Position numbers and translations under genes: made by a program. Of a DNA stretch of 64,000 bases, positions 45,436 through 58,000 are shown piece after piece; within the stretch, counting starts at the first letter, position 1; every line of letters starts with the position of its first letter. The DNA is from Sphingomonas aracearum (GTDB taxonomy: Bacteria > Pseudomonadota > Alphaproteobacteria > Sphingomonadales > Sphingomonadaceae), in NCBI RefSeq assembly GCF_003345355.1, contig NZ_QQNB01000003.1:496001-560000 (forward strand). Reading direction: 5' to 3'. The notes under the pieces are model-generated. The model searched no databases. It was given only the letters and a program-made list of their open reading frames with translations, and had not been told where the DNA came from.

Positions 45436-47624
45436 GCCGCTTCCTTTCCGGTGGTGCCGTGCGCCGCGCCGGTCGCGTCGCCGCGCCCTTCCCCGCGCAT
45501 GGTTCGCAGCACGTCGTCCTTGGGGCCGTCCAGCAGCACGCGGCCGTTGTCGACCACCATCAGGCGGTCCACCACGTCGAGCACGCGCATGCGGTGGGTG
45601 GCGATCACCAGCGTGCGGTCGCGGCTGCCGGCGCGCAGGCTGTTCAGGAAATGGCGCTCGGTCGCCTCGTCCATGGCGGCGGTGGGCTCGTCCAGCAGCA
45701 TCACGGTGGGCTGCCGCAGCAGGAGGCGCGCGAGCAGCAACGCCTGCACCTGGCCGCCCGACAGGCCGCGTCCGCCTTCCTGCACGACATGGCCGAGGCC
45801 ATCGCGCAGACGTCGGACCAATCCGTCGGCGCCGACCGCCGCCAGCGCCGCCATGATCTCCCCGTCGCTGGCGGCGGGCGCGCCGAGCGTCAGGTTCTCG
45901 CGCACGGTGCCATGGAACAGCCGGCTCGTCTGGGTGAGCAGGCCGACATCGCGGCGCACGTCCGCCGGGTCGATCTGGTGCAGCGCGAGCCCGTCGAGCA
46001 GCACCTCGCCCGACACCGGCTGCATCATGCCCGACAGACCCTGCAACAGCGTGGACTTGCCGGCGCCGTTGCGGCCGAGCACGGCAATCTTCTCGCCCGC
46101 CGCGATCTCGAGATGCGGGACGCTCAATGCCGGCGGGGCGTTCGGATCGGCATAGCTGAACACCGCCGAGCGCAGGGTGAAGCCGCCCTGCACCGCCGGC
46201 AGCGGGATGCGGCTGTCCGCCTCCGCTGCGTCGACGGGCAGTGCCATGATCTGGTTCAGGCTGCCCATCGCCACCTTGGCATGCTGCCACCGGGCGAGCA
46301 GCGAGGTGACCTGCGACAGGGGCGCCATCATCCGCGAGCCGAGGATGGAGGTGGCGACCAGCGCGCCGGTGGTGATGTCGTGCGCGATCACCAGCGGCGC
46401 GCCGACGAAGATGATCGCGGCATAGACGCCGTTCTGCACGCTTTGCGTCCAGACGGAGAGCGTGTTGGTAAGGCCGCGCAGGCGCAGCTGCGCCTCGCCG
46501 GAGACGGCATTGTAGTGGTTCCACTGGCGCTGGAAGCGGTCTTCGGCCTGGAGCGCCTTGATATCCTCGATGCCCTGCACCGCTTCGACCAGCATGGCGT
46601 TGCGAAGCGAGGACTCGCGCATCGATTCGGTTGCCAGCATGCGCAGGCGGCGCTGGGCGAGCAGGCCGGGCACCAGCAGCAGCACCAGAGCGGCCATCGG
46701 CACCAGCGCCAGCACGCCGCCGATATACCAGAGCACGCCGACGAACAGCAGGAAGAAAGGCAGGTCCGCCACCGTCGCCACCGTGGTGGAGGTGAGCAGG
46801 TCGCGCACCTGGTCGAGATCGCGAAGCTGCGCGATGAACGTGCCGGTGGAGGCGGGGCGCGCGCGATTGGTGACGCGCAGGGCGTGGCCGAACACGCGGT
46901 CGGAGATCCGCAGGTCCGCCCGCTTGCCGAGGATGTCGACGATATTGGTACGCAATCTCCGCAGCAGGAAGTCGAAGCCGATGGCGATCAGCACGCCCAG
47001 GAACAGGATGGTGAGCGTCGGGATCGACGCCGCCGGCACCACCCGGTCATAGACCTGCATGGAGAACAGCACGCCGGCCAGGCCGAGGCAGTTGGTCACC
47101 ACCGACGCGATCATCACATGGCCGTATCCGCGTGCGTCCTTCAACAGCACGTGGCGCAGCCAGTGATCCTCGAACGGCCGGATATAGGTGTCCACGCGGG
47201 CGTCCGGAGTGGAGCGGGCGGGGCGCGGGATGACGAACCCGGTCGCTTCCCGCAGCAGCGCCTCCAGCGGCATGTGGTTGGCCGTGCCGCGATCGCCGGC
47301 CAGCGTGACGGTGGCGCCGCCCTGGCCATCGAGCGCCTCCACCAGCGCCAGCTCGCCGTCCGACAGCCGCGCGATTAGCGGCAGCCGCCAGTTGGAAAGG
47401 CGCAGGGCGGAGGCGGCAGCGAAGCGAACGGACAGGCCGTGCGCGCGGGCGAGCGCCCGGATGCCGGCATCCGCATCGCCCGCCAGCTCCCATTGCGCCG
47501 CGAGGCGTGCGCGCTGTTCGGAGACGGGCAGGCGATAGTGCCGCGCGACACGGGTGAGCAATTCGAGCCAGGCGTCGATGCCGGCGCCCGTCTGCGCAAC
47601 GGGAAAGGGAAGGGGGGCGTTCAC
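45432..47624 (-). CDS. Type I secretion ABC exporter with degenerate C39-like N-terminal domain
   Basis: A 730-residue exporter of the LapB/LssB type. Residues 1-150 form a C39-like domain without an obvious catalytic Cys-His pair, as in exporters that dock substrates but do not cleave them. Membrane helices follow (VMIASVVTNCLGLAGVLF; LTILFLGVLIAIGFDFLL; FFLLFVGVLWYIGG). The ATPase has GRNGAGKST, LSGGQ and VMLLDEPTAAMD. The start is GTG, overlapping the stop of the TolC-like gene. The likely substrate is the giant adhesin encoded just upstream. Confidence 0.93.
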   Translation of the reverse strand: MNAPLPFPVAQTGAGIDAWLELLTRVARHYRLPVSEQRARLAAQWELAGDADAGIRALARAHGLSVRFAAASALRLSNWRLPLIARLSDGELALVEALDGQGGATVTLAGDRGTANHMPLEALLREATGFVIPRPARSTPDARVDTYIRPFEDHWLRHVLLKDARGYGHVMIASVVTNCLGLAGVLFSMQVYDRVVPAASIPTLTILFLGVLIAIGFDFLLRRLRTNIVDILGKRADLRISDRVFGHALRVTNRARPASTGTFIAQLRDLDQVRDLLTSTTVATVADLPFFLLFVGVLWYIGGVLALVPMAALVLLLVPGLLAQRRLRMLATESMRESSLRNAMLVEAVQGIEDIKALQAEDRFQRQWNHYNAVSGEAQLRLRGLTNTLSVWTQSVQNGVYAAIIFVGAPLVIAHDITTGALVATSILGSRMMAPLSQVTSLLARWQHAKVAMGSLNQIMALPVDAAEADSRIPLPAVQGGFTLRSAVFSYADPNAPPALSVPHLEIAAGEKIAVLGRNGAGKSTLLQGLSGMMQPVSGEVLLDGLALHQIDPADVRRDVGLLTQTSRLFHGTVRENLTLGAPAASDGEIMAALAAVGADGLVRRLRDGLGHVVQEGGRGLSGGQVQALLLARLLLRQPTVMLLDEPTAAMDEATERHFLNSLRAGSRDRTLVIATHRMRVLDVVDRLMVVDNGRVLLDGPKDDVLRTMRGEGRGDATGAAHGTTGKEAA

Positions 47625-48934
47625 AAGGTCACTCCGCCGATGCTGGTGCCGGTCAGCCCGAAGGCGTCGCGAGTGCGGCCGGAAAGGAACAGGCAGTCGG
47701 TCTGCAGGCGGCGCAGGTCGTGCGCGTTGTTCACCGCCTCGAAGCGCACCTGCTGGAGCTCCTGTTCGGCATTGAGCAGGTCCACGAGGGTGCGGGTGCC
47801 CATTTGCAGATATTGCAGCTGATAGAGGCGCCCGGTTTCCTTCATGCTCGCCGTGCGCGAGGCGAGCGTGTCGTTCAGCCGCGCGAGGCTCTCGATCTGC
47901 TGCTGCGCCTCCGCCATGCGCTGGCTGGTGTCGAGCCGCGCACGGGTGGCGGCCGCCTCCGCCGCGCCGCGCGCGAACTCGGCGCCGCGCACGCGCGCGC
48001 CGGTGACCCCGCCGCCGAAGATGTTGCTGCTCACGCGAAGGCCGAAATTGTAGATGCTGCGATCGCCGAACGGCGAGGCGAAGTCGGTGGAGGCATCCCC
48101 GCCCAGCGACAGGGTGGGATAGCGCTCCGCCCGGTTGCGACGCACCTCGGCCCCCGCCTGATCGGCCCGCGCCTCCGCCACCATCACCGACGGGATCTCG
48201 CTCCACGCCGGCATGGGCGCGGTGCAGCTGCGCATCAGCCAGTCCGGGACGTCCGCCGAGACGCTGGACACCGTCTGGCGGTTCATCAGATAGGCAAGGT
48301 TGCTGGACCAGCGCCGCACCTCCGCCTCGATCTGGCTGAGCGTCGCCTGCGCCGCTTCCACGCGCGCCTGTGCCTGGAGCGCGTCGGATCGGGTCGCCGC
48401 GCCCTTGTCGGATCGCTCGCCCACCAGCTTGCTGATGTCGGCGATCCGCTCCGCCTGCTCGCGGGCCACATCGCGCAGGGCGATCGAGCGTTGCAGCTCG
48501 ATCAGGGCGTAGCTGGTGTCGCGCACCAGGGTGTCCACCGCCAGCAGCAGCTCGGCGCGACCAATGCGGGTGCCGGCTCGCGCGGACTCGACCGCGCTGG
48601 ACACCTTGCCGAAATCGAACAGCATCTGCTGCGCGCCGATCTGCGGACGGGGACGCCAGGTGCCGCTGACCCGGCTGTCATAGCCGCTGCCGAGGCCGGC
48701 GCTGATAATCGGGGAATAGCCCGCGCGCGCGGCGCTGACCTCGGCATCCGCCTGCCCGACCACGCCGGAGGCCTCGATCACCGCCGGATGCCAGGAAACA
48801 ACCTGCCGCGCGGCAGTCTCGATCGTCAATGGCGGATCGCCCGGAGAGGCAGTCGCCGCTGTATTCGCCACACTCGCCAGGACCAGGCCATACATCGCCA
48901 GTCCGGAGCGGAAGCAACGCAGGCCATGAGCCAT
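47621..48934 (-). CDS. TolC family outer-membrane channel of the type I secretion system
   Basis: A 437-residue TolC/LapE-type protein with signal peptide. LTIETAARQVVSWHPAV is the typical first helix, LFDFGKVSSAVESARAGT the first beta-barrel turn, and the second repeat has VSSNIFGGGVTGARV. QYLQMGTRTLVDLLNAEQEL is the highly conserved final helix. It forms the outer-membrane exit duct. The gene follows the giant adhesin after about 115 bases containing a hairpin. Its stop overlaps the exporter start. Confidence 0.93.
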   Translation of the reverse strand: MAHGLRCFRSGLAMYGLVLASVANTAATASPGDPPLTIETAARQVVSWHPAVIEASGVVGQADAEVSAARAGYSPIISAGLGSGYDSRVSGTWRPRPQIGAQQMLFDFGKVSSAVESARAGTRIGRAELLLAVDTLVRDTSYALIELQRSIALRDVAREQAERIADISKLVGERSDKGAATRSDALQAQARVEAAQATLSQIEAEVRRWSSNLAYLMNRQTVSSVSADVPDWLMRSCTAPMPAWSEIPSVMVAEARADQAGAEVRRNRAERYPTLSLGGDASTDFASPFGDRSIYNFGLRVSSNIFGGGVTGARVRGAEFARGAAEAAATRARLDTSQRMAEAQQQIESLARLNDTLASRTASMKETGRLYQLQYLQMGTRTLVDLLNAEQELQQVRFEAVNNAHDLRRLQTDCLFLSGRTRDAFGLTGTSIGGVTL

Positions 48935-48993
48935 GTCGTTTTATCCTCTCTGATAGGAGAGGACAGTGCCGTTTTCCGGACTAAAGAAGAGTT

Positions 48994-49029
48994 TACACGG
49001 CCGTATACTTAACTGCATACGGCCGTGTA
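48994..49029. terminator. Strong hairpin between adhesin and TolC-like gene
   Basis: ACACGGCCGTAT and ATACGGCCGTGT are a perfect 12-base inverted repeat around a 10-base loop, extended by one T-A pair. On the minus strand it is followed by a pyrimidine-rich AAACTCTTCTTT rather than a clean U tract. It may be a partial terminator or an RNA stabiliser that lets less exporter than adhesin be made, or protects the adhesin mRNA end. Confidence 0.65.
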
Positions 49030-49049
49030 TTAGCGTCATCTTTGCGCGA

Positions 49050-52000
49050 TTATACAGTCATTCTGGAGTGATCTTCCTCACGGGTTTGATCGACCGGCAG
49101 GGCAAGGTAGCCGAGCGGGTCGACCGGGTCGCTGGCGGTGTGCTCGATCGGCACCGCCTCCGGCGCCGGCGCGACGGTCGGGAAGTCCGGCGCGGGCTGG
49201 GCCTGGGCATGTTCGTCCAGGTACCGGGCGAGCACGTCGGGCACGTCGCCCTGGCCTTCGAACAGGTCAAAGGGGGCGATGCCGGTCGGCTGCACGTCAG
49301 GGTGCCCGCCGCCGACCACGACCGATGCATCGTGCTGCTCGACGCCGGTCGCGGGGTGCGCTTCCGGCCCGGCGACCATGGCCAGCGACACCACGTCGTT
49401 CTCGACCGCGAACGTCGTCGCCACCGGCGCCGCATTGTCGCCGGGAACGTCGATGCGCACGTTCAGCGTGGCGGTGGAGACCACGCCGTTGGGCTGCACC
49501 AGCTGGTAGGTGAAGCTGTCGAGCAGATCCACCGCCGAGTAGGGCAGGGTGCCGCTCGGGCGATAGGTATAGTCGCCGGTTTCCGTGACCGTCAGCGTGC
49601 CGTAGCGGCCCGCGATCGACAGTGGCGTGTCCCCCACTTCCGTGAAGGTGGCGCCGGTGCCGATACGCACCGCGTAGAAGTCGGCATTGGGGGTGTCGTT
49701 GGCGAGCAGGTCCCCGGTCGCCGCCGTCGTGCCGGTCACCGTGTAGCGATCCAGGAACGTGACGTTCTCGCCGATATACACGGTGGTGCCATAGCCGGTG
49801 CCGATCGTGTTCGTGCTGGACACGGTGTAGGTGTAGGTGCCGGCCGGCAGGTCATCCAGCGTCAGCGACACGCCGGCACCCAGCGGCAGGCCGGCCACCG
49901 CCGTCTGCGTCGTGGTGCCGACCACCGCGCCCGCCGCGTTGCGCACGGTGATCGTGTAGCTGGGGAACAGCGCGATGGTGCCGCCACGCACGGCGGTGAG
50001 CGTCACGTCGGACACGGTGTTGGCGGCCACCGTGAAGCTGTCCGCCCCCGAGCCGGTGCGCGGCGCGCCGAGCGACAGCGGGGTGTTGAACGTGAACTCC
50101 TGGGCGGGCGCAATGGTCGTCGAGACGTTCTGGTACGTCACAGCCGCCGTCGCCGTGTCGTTCACCGCCAGCGGGGCGCCGGTGATGTCCGGGCTGCCGA
50201 TCGCGATCGACAGGTTGGCGCTTTCCAGCTCCCCGTCGCTCGGATCGATCAGCGTGTAGGTGAACGTATCGGTGTGACCGATCGCGGCGGCATTGGCGGC
50301 CGGCGTGTAGGTGTAGCTGCCGTTGAGGTTGATGAGCAGCGTGCCCCAGCTGCCGGTCACGGCCGTGCCGTCGCCGACCACCGCGGTGGTGACGCCGTTC
50401 ACCGTGACGCTGGCCACCCGCGTGCCGGGCGCCACGATGTCGATCTCGCCCGCGGGGCTCGCATCGGTGATGACGTTGCCCTGCGTCGCCGCTGGCACCG
50501 CGGCGCCGACATCGGTATAATCGAGATCGGTGCCCGTCACCGTCAGCGCGCCGAGAAGCCCCACGCCCGCCGTGCCCTGGAAGGTCAGAAACGCGCGGTA
50601 CTGGCCCGCTCCCAGCGTTTCCGTGGCGGTGACGTTGCCGTTCAGCAGCCCCACCTGCACCAAGGTGGCCGCGCCCTGCGTGTCCACCGCAACCCAGTTC
50701 GTGCCGTCAAAGCGCTGAACCGCGACCGCATAGCCGCTCAACGCGCCGATATTGGCGAGCGCGTCATAGGTGAACACGGCATTGAGGGTGTGGCCCTCCT
50801 GCACCGTGAAGTTGACGGACGGAACGCCCAGCACCTGCGCATTGAGGTTCACGGCGCCAAGCGACACCAGCGCCAGGTAGTTGGCCGTGCCGAGGTTCAC
50901 CCCCGTTGTCACCGGTTGCAGGTCGATCGCCGCGGTGTTCGCGTTGTCGAACGCGTCGATGTCGAACGGCGCCGCCACCGTGCCGGTCCCGGAGCGGTTG
51001 CCGGCCGCGTCGGCGAGGGTCACGCCGAGGGTGCCGCCGGCCTGCTGCGCCGGGGAGAGGCCGACGCTGAACGCGCCGTCGGTGCCGACCGTGCCAGTGC
51101 CGAGCAACTGGCCGCCGGCATTGCGTACCTCCACGCGGGCGCCGGCCTCGCCGGTACCGGTGACGGTGGCGCCGTTCGGCGAGATCGCCAGCGCGGCGGG
51201 CGCCGCGGGGGCGGTCAGGTCCGGAGCGATGGCGGTGGCGGCCGGTGACGTGTTGCCGGCGGCATCCGCCTGGGTGGCCACCACCGTTTCGCCGTTCCGC
51301 TGCGCACTCGTCAGCGGCACCAGATAGAGGCCGTCCGCACCGACCAGCGCCGTGCCGAGAACGGCGCCGGCGAGCGTGGTCACCGTGACGCGGGACCCTG
51401 CCTCGCCCGTTCCCGTCACGCTGCCGCCATCACCCGAGACGGACGCGGTCGGGGCGGCCGGGGCGGTGAGGTCGGGCGCGACTGCGGGCACAGGGGGCGA
51501 GACGTTGCCGGCGGTGTCCGCCTGGGTCACGCTGACCACCTCGCCATTGCGCTGTGGCGGATTGAGCGCCACCGAATAGCTGCCGTCCGGCTGCACCAGC
51601 GCGGTGCCGAGCACCCCGCCGGTCGCGCCGGTGACGGTGACGGTTGCGCCGGCAAGCCCGGTGCCGACCACCGCGCCGCCGTCCGCGGTGACGCTGGCCA
51701 CCGGGATCAGCGGCGGCACGTCGTCCGGGGCGACGATGGTGGTCGCCGGCGAGAGGTTGCCCGCCTGATCGGCCTGCCGCACCGTCAGCGTCTCGCCGTC
51801 ATCCTGGCGATCGTTCAGCGGCACGGCGTAGCGACCGTCGCCCGCGACGGTGGCGGTGCCCAGCACGGTGCCGGCCGCGTTCGTCACGGTGACGGTTGCG
51901 CCGGGCTCACCCGTGCCGGTGACGAACCCGCCATCGGCGGAGACGACCGCGACGGGTGCCGCGGGCGGGGTGGCGTCCGGCGCCACGGCGGAAGCCGGCG

Positions 52001-55000
52001 TGGAGATGTTGCCCGCCACGTCCGCCTGGGTTGCGGTGACCAGGCCACCATCGATCTGCGCGGGGGCGAGCGGCGCGGTGTAGGTGCCGTCCGCCGCCAC
52101 GGTGGCCGTGCCGACCACGGCGCCGTCCACCACGATCGAGACCACGGCGCCGGGCTCGCCGGTGCCGGTCGCGGTCGCGCCATCGGCCGCGATGGCGAGG
52201 GTTGGGGCGGCCGGCGGCGTGATGTCCGGCGCGATCAGCGGTACCACCGGCGAGGCGTTGCCCGCCGCATCGGTCTGCACCACCGTGAGCGCCTGGCCGT
52301 TCGCCTGGGGCGACGCCAGCGGAACGGCGAAGGTGCCGTCTCCGGCCACGACCGCGCTGCCCAGCACGCCGGCTGCTCCGCTGACGGTCACGGTGGCGCC
52401 GGGCTCACCCGTGCCGGTGACCGCGCTGCCGTCCGCCGCCACCGCTGCGGCGGGAACCGCCGGCGGGGTGAGGTCGGGCGCGACGGCGGCGGCGGCGGGC
52501 GACACGTTGCCCGCGGCGTCCCGCTGGGTGAGGCTCAGCGTCTCGCCATTGCGCTGCGGCGTTGTGAGAGTGGCGGTGAAGGCGCCGCCTGCATCCACCA
52601 CGGCGGTGCCGATGGCGGTGCCGGCCGCGTTCGCGATCGTGACGGTGGCGCCCGGCTCGCCGGTGCCGGTCACGCTGCCGCCGTCGCCGGCGACCGCCGC
52701 CACCGGAGCGGCGGGCGGCGTGAGATCCGGCGCGATCGTGCTTGCCGTGGGCGAGCCGTTGCCGGCCGCGTCGGTCTGCGTCGCGGTGAGCGGCTCGGCG
52801 TTGACGAGCGGCGGATCGAGCTGAACCGCGTAGCTGCCGTCTGCCGCCACGGTCGTCGCGCCGACCACGCCGCCGCCGCTGGTGACGACCACCCGCGCGC
52901 CCGGCTCGCCGGTGCCCGTGACGGTGGCGCCATCGGCCGAGATGGCGATGGTGGGGGCCAGCGGAGCCGTGCCGTCGGGTGCAACCGCGGTGGCCGGTGC
53001 GGACGGATTGCCGGCAACGTCCGCCTGCGTGGCGGTGAGCAGCTGGCCGTTCACCTGCGCCGGGGCGAGCGCCGCGGTGTAGGTGCCGGCGCCATCGACC
53101 ACGCCGCTGCCGATCGCCGTTCCCGCAGGATCGGTGATGGTCACGGTCGCGCCCGGCTCGCCGGTGCCGGTGGCGATGGTGCCGTCGGCACTGATCGCCA
53201 GCGTCGGCAGGGCCGGCGGCGTGATGTCCGGCGCGGCCACGGTGGTGGTCGGCGACAGGTTGCCGGTGGGGTCCGCCTGCACCACGGTGAGGATGCCGCC
53301 ATCGGCCTGAGCCGGTGTCAGCGTCACGCTGAAGCTGCCGTCCGCCGCCACCGGGCCGGTGCCGACGACGGTGCCCGCCGCATTGGTGACGGAAACGGTG
53401 GCGCCGGCTTCCCCGGTGCCGGTGACAACGGCGCCGTCCGCACCGATCGCGGCGGTGGGCACGGCGGGCGGCGTCAGGTCCGGCGCGGCCGTGGTGACCG
53501 GCAGCGACACGTTGCCCTCCGCATCGGCCTGTGTCGCGGTCAGCGTTTCGCCGTTGCGCTGCGGCGTGGTGAGCGCCGCCGTGTAGGTGCCGTCGGCGGC
53601 AACGGTGGCGGTGCCGATCACCGCGCCGGCCGGATCGCGGACGGTGACGGTGGCGCCGACCTCGCCGGCTCCGGTGACGATCGTGCCGTCCGCATTGACC
53701 GCCGCCGTCAGGCCCAGCGGCGCATCGAGATCTGGCGCCAGCACGGTGACCGCGCCGGAAGGATTGTCGGCGACGTCCGTCTGGCGAACGGTAAGCGTTT
53801 CGCCTTCGACCTGCGCCGGCGCGAGCGGCACGCGGAACGTTCCGTCCGCCCCGACGATGGCGCTGCCGAGCGGGGTGCCGTCCGCCCCGGTGACCGAGAC
53901 GGCTGCGCCCGGCTCGCCGGTGCCGGTCGCCGCGGTGCCGTCGGCGGCGATGGCGACCACGGGCGTTGCCGGGGCGGTGAAGTCCGGCGCCACGGCGGAG
54001 GCAGGATCGGACGCATTGCCGCCCGGATCCACCTGCGTCGCGAACACCTGCTCGCCGTTCACCTGCGGGGGCGTGAGCGCCGTGCCGTACTGACCGTCCG
54101 AGCCGACGATCGCCGTGCCCAGCACGTCGCCGTTCGCGTTGACGATGGTGACGGACGCGCCCGGCTCGCCGGCGCCCGTCACGGCGGCGCCATCGCCGCT
54201 GATGGCGATCGTCGGCACCGCAGGGGGGATCAGGTCGGGCGCGATCACCGCGGCGGCGGGCGACGCATTGCCGGCCACATCGGTCTGCACGACCGAGAGC
54301 TGCCCGCCATTGTCGCGCGGCGGGACCAGCGCGATCGTGAAGATGCCGTCCGCACCGGCCGTGCCGGTGGCCAGCACGGTGCCGGCCGGATCGCTGACCG
54401 TGATGGCCGCGCCGGCCTCGCCGGTGCCGGACACGGCCGAGCCGTCCGCGGCGATCGCCGCAACCGGCGCGGCAGGCGCGGTGAGATCGGGCGCCACGTC
54501 GGTGGCCGCGCCCGAGAGGTTGCCGGCGGCGTCGGTCTGGGTGGCGGTGACCAGCTGGGCCGCGATCTGCGCCGGGACGAGAGCGGCGGTGTAGGTGCCG
54601 TCGGCGGCGACCAGCGCGGTGGCCAGCACGGTGCCGGCCGGATCGGTGATCGTCACGGTGGCTCCGGGCTCGCCGGTGCCGGCGACGGAGGCGCCGTCCG
54701 TGCCCACGTCGATGGTCGGCGCGGCCGGGGCGGTGACATCGGGCGCGATGTCGGTGGCCGCGCCCGAGACGTTGCCGGCAGCGTCTCTCTGCGTGGCGGT
54801 GACGACCTCGCCGTTGAGCTGGGCGGGGTTGAGCGTGGCGGCGTAGGTGCCGTCCGCGGCGACCAGCGCGGTGGCGAGCACGGCGCCGGTCGGGCCGGTC
54901 AGCGTCACCGTGGCGCCGGGCTCGCCGGTGCCGGTGGTGGTGGCGCCGTCCGCGCCGACGTCGATCGTCGGCGCCGCAGGTGCGGTGATGTCGGGGGCGA

Positions 55001-58000
55001 TAGCCGGAGTGGCCGGCGAGACGTTGCCGGCGGCGTCGGCCTGCGTCACCGCCACCTGCTCGCCATTGGCCTGGGCGGGGGCGATCGCCACCGTGTAGCT
55101 GCCGTTCGCGCCGGCAACGCCGCTACCCAGCACGAGGCCGCCCGCGCCGGTGACGGTCACCGTCGCGCCGGGCTCCGCCAGACCGCTGACGGAGGTGCCG
55201 TTCGCGCTCACCGTGGCGCTGGGCGGGACCGGAGCGGTGACGTCGGGTGCAGCGAGCGTGAGCGGCGGCGAGGCGTTGCCGGCGGCATCGGTCTGAGAAA
55301 GGGCGATCTGCCCGCCATTCGCCTGTGCCGGCGACAGCGCAACCGTGAACGTGCCGTCGGCTGCCGCCGCACCGGCGCCGATCACGATGCCGTTTGCGTC
55401 GACAACGGTGATGGTGGCGCCGGGCTCGCCCGTGCCAGTCGCCGTGCTGCCGTCGCCGGCAATCGTGGCGACGGGGGCGAGCGGCGCGGTGATGTCCGGC
55501 GCCGCCAGCGCGGTGGCGGCGGACGGATTTCCGCTGGGGTCGGTCTGCACGACGGAGAGCGGCTCGCCATTGGCCTGGGGCGGCGTCAGCGGAACGGCGA
55601 AGGCACCGGATGCGCCCACCGTGGCCGTGCCGAGCACGGTCCCGTCCGCGGCGAGCACGCGCACGGTGGCGCCGGGCTCGCCCGTTCCGGTCACCACCAC
55701 GCCGGTGCCGTCGATCGCCGCCGCGGGCGCGGCCGGCGCGGTGAGATCGGGTGCGGTAGCGGCGGCGGGGGGCGATACGTCGCCATCCGCCTCGGTCTGG
55801 GTCACGCGGATCGTCTCGCCGTCGATGCGCGGCGGGGAAAGGGCGACCGAATAGCTGCCGTCCGCCGCAGCGGTGCCGGCGGCGACCTGAACGCCGTTGG
55901 CGTCATAGACGGTGATCGCGGCGCCGGGCTGCGCAGTGCCGGTGACGAAGCCGCCGTCCGCGCTGACCACGGCGGTCGGCGCATCGGGGTTGGTGTTGGC
56001 GACGAGATCCGGGGCGGTCGCGTTTGCCTGGGGCGAGAGATTGCCGGCGGGGTCCGACTGGGTGGCGGTGAGCACCTCGCCATTGGTCTGTGCGGCCGAA
56101 AGCGTGGCGGCGTAGCTGCCGTCCGCGGCCACCACCGCGCTGCCGATCACGGCGCCGAGCGGGCTGCGGATGGTCACGGAGGCACCCGGCTCGCCGGTGC
56201 CGGTCACCGCCGCGCCGTCCGCGCTGATCGCCAGCGTCGGCGCTGCGGGCGCGGTGCGGTCGGGCGCGGCGAGCGCGGTCGGCGCCGAGGTGTTGCCGGC
56301 TGCGTCGGCCTGAACGACCGACAGCGTGCCGCCGGCCACCTGCGGCGTGGCCAGCACGAGAGTGAACGCGCCCTGCGGCGTGACGACGGCGGTGCCGATC
56401 ACGGCGGCGGCGGCATCGCGGACCTCCACCTGCGCGCCCGGCTCGCCGGTGCCGGTGATGACAGAGCCGCTGGCGTCCAGCGTGGCGGCGGGGGCGGCGG
56501 GCGGCGTGATATCGGGCGCAGTGACTTGAACGGGAGGCGAGAAGTTGCCCGCGGGGTCGGCCTGCTGGATCACCAAGGCCTCGCCGTTGGTGGGCGCCGG
56601 GGCCAGCGCGGCGACATAGCTGCCGTCCGCGGCGACGGTGGCGGTGCCCAGCACGGTGCCGGCGCCGTCGCGCACCACGATCTGTGCGCCGGGCTCGCCG
56701 GTCCCGGTGACCTGCGCGCCGTCCGCGCCGATCGTTGCGCTCGGCGCGCCGGGGGCGGTGAAATCGGGTGACACCGCGCTTGCGGCTGGCGAGGCATTGC
56801 CCGCCGCGTCGGTCTGGCTGGCGACAACGGGCTCGCCGTTGGTCAGCGGCGGGGTCAGCGGCGTGGCAAAGCTGCCGTCCGCGGCGACCAGCGCCGTGCC
56901 GATCACGGCACCGTTGGCGCCGGTGAGGGTGACGGTGGCGCCCGGCTCACCCGTGCCGCCGGCGACCGTGCCGTCCGCGCTGATCGAGAGGGTGGGGGCG
57001 GCCGGCGCGGTGAAGTCCGGCGCGACGTCGGTGGCCGCGCCCGAAACGTTGCCGGCGGCATCGGCCTGCGTCGCGGTGACGACCTGCGCGTCCGTCTGGG
57101 GCGGGTTCAGCGTCGCGGTATAGCTGCCATTGGCCTGGACCAGCGCCGTGCCGAGCACCGCGCCGCTCGGGTCGGTGAGGGTCACGGTGGCGCCGGGTTC
57201 GCCCGTGCCGGTGGCGACGGTGCCGTCCGCGTTGATGGCGATCGTCGGCGCATCCGGCGCGGTGAGGTCCGGCGCGGTCGCGGTGGCGGGCGGCGACACG
57301 TCGCCATCGGCCTCGGTCTGGGTCACGCGGATCGTCTCGCCGTCGATGCGCGGCGGGGAAAGAGCGACCGAGTAGCTGCCGTCCGCCGCGGCGGTGCCGG
57401 CGGCGACCTGAACGCCGTTGGCGTCGTAGACGGTGATCGCGGCGCCGGGCTGGGCGGTGCCGGTGACGAAGCCGCCGTCGGCGCTGACCGCGGTGGTGGG
57501 CGCATCGGGGTTGGTGTTGGCGACGAGATCCGGCGCGGTCGCGCTTGCCTCGGGCGAGAGATTGCCGGCGGGGTCCGACTGGGTGGCGGTGAGCACTTCG
57601 CCGTTGGTCTGCGCGGCCGACAGGGTCGCGGCGTAGCTGCCGTCCGCGGCGACCAGAGCGGTGCCGATCACGGCGCCGAGCGGGCTGCGGATGGTTACGG
57701 TGGCACCCGGCTCGCCGGTGCCGGTCACGGCCGCCCCGTCCGCGCTGATCGCCAGCGTCGGTGCCAGGGGCGCGGTGAGGTCGGGCGCGATGTCGCTGGC
57801 GGGGGCGGAGACGTTGCCGGCGGCATCCGTCTGGGTGGCGGTGACGCGCTCGGCATTGACCTGCGCGGGCTGGAGCGTGGCGGCGTAGCTGCCGTCCGCG
57901 GCGACCACGGCGGTGCCCAGCACGGCGCCGGTGGGATCGGTGAGGGTGACGGTGGCGCCGGGTTCCCCGGTGCCGGAGGCGGCGGCGCCATCGTCACGCA

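Noticed and set aside
44248..46524. 758-residue frame as a fused ABC-HlyD protein
   Set aside because: The N-terminal part is an out-of-frame reading of the exporter gene; the HlyD-type protein starts at the overlapping ATG.
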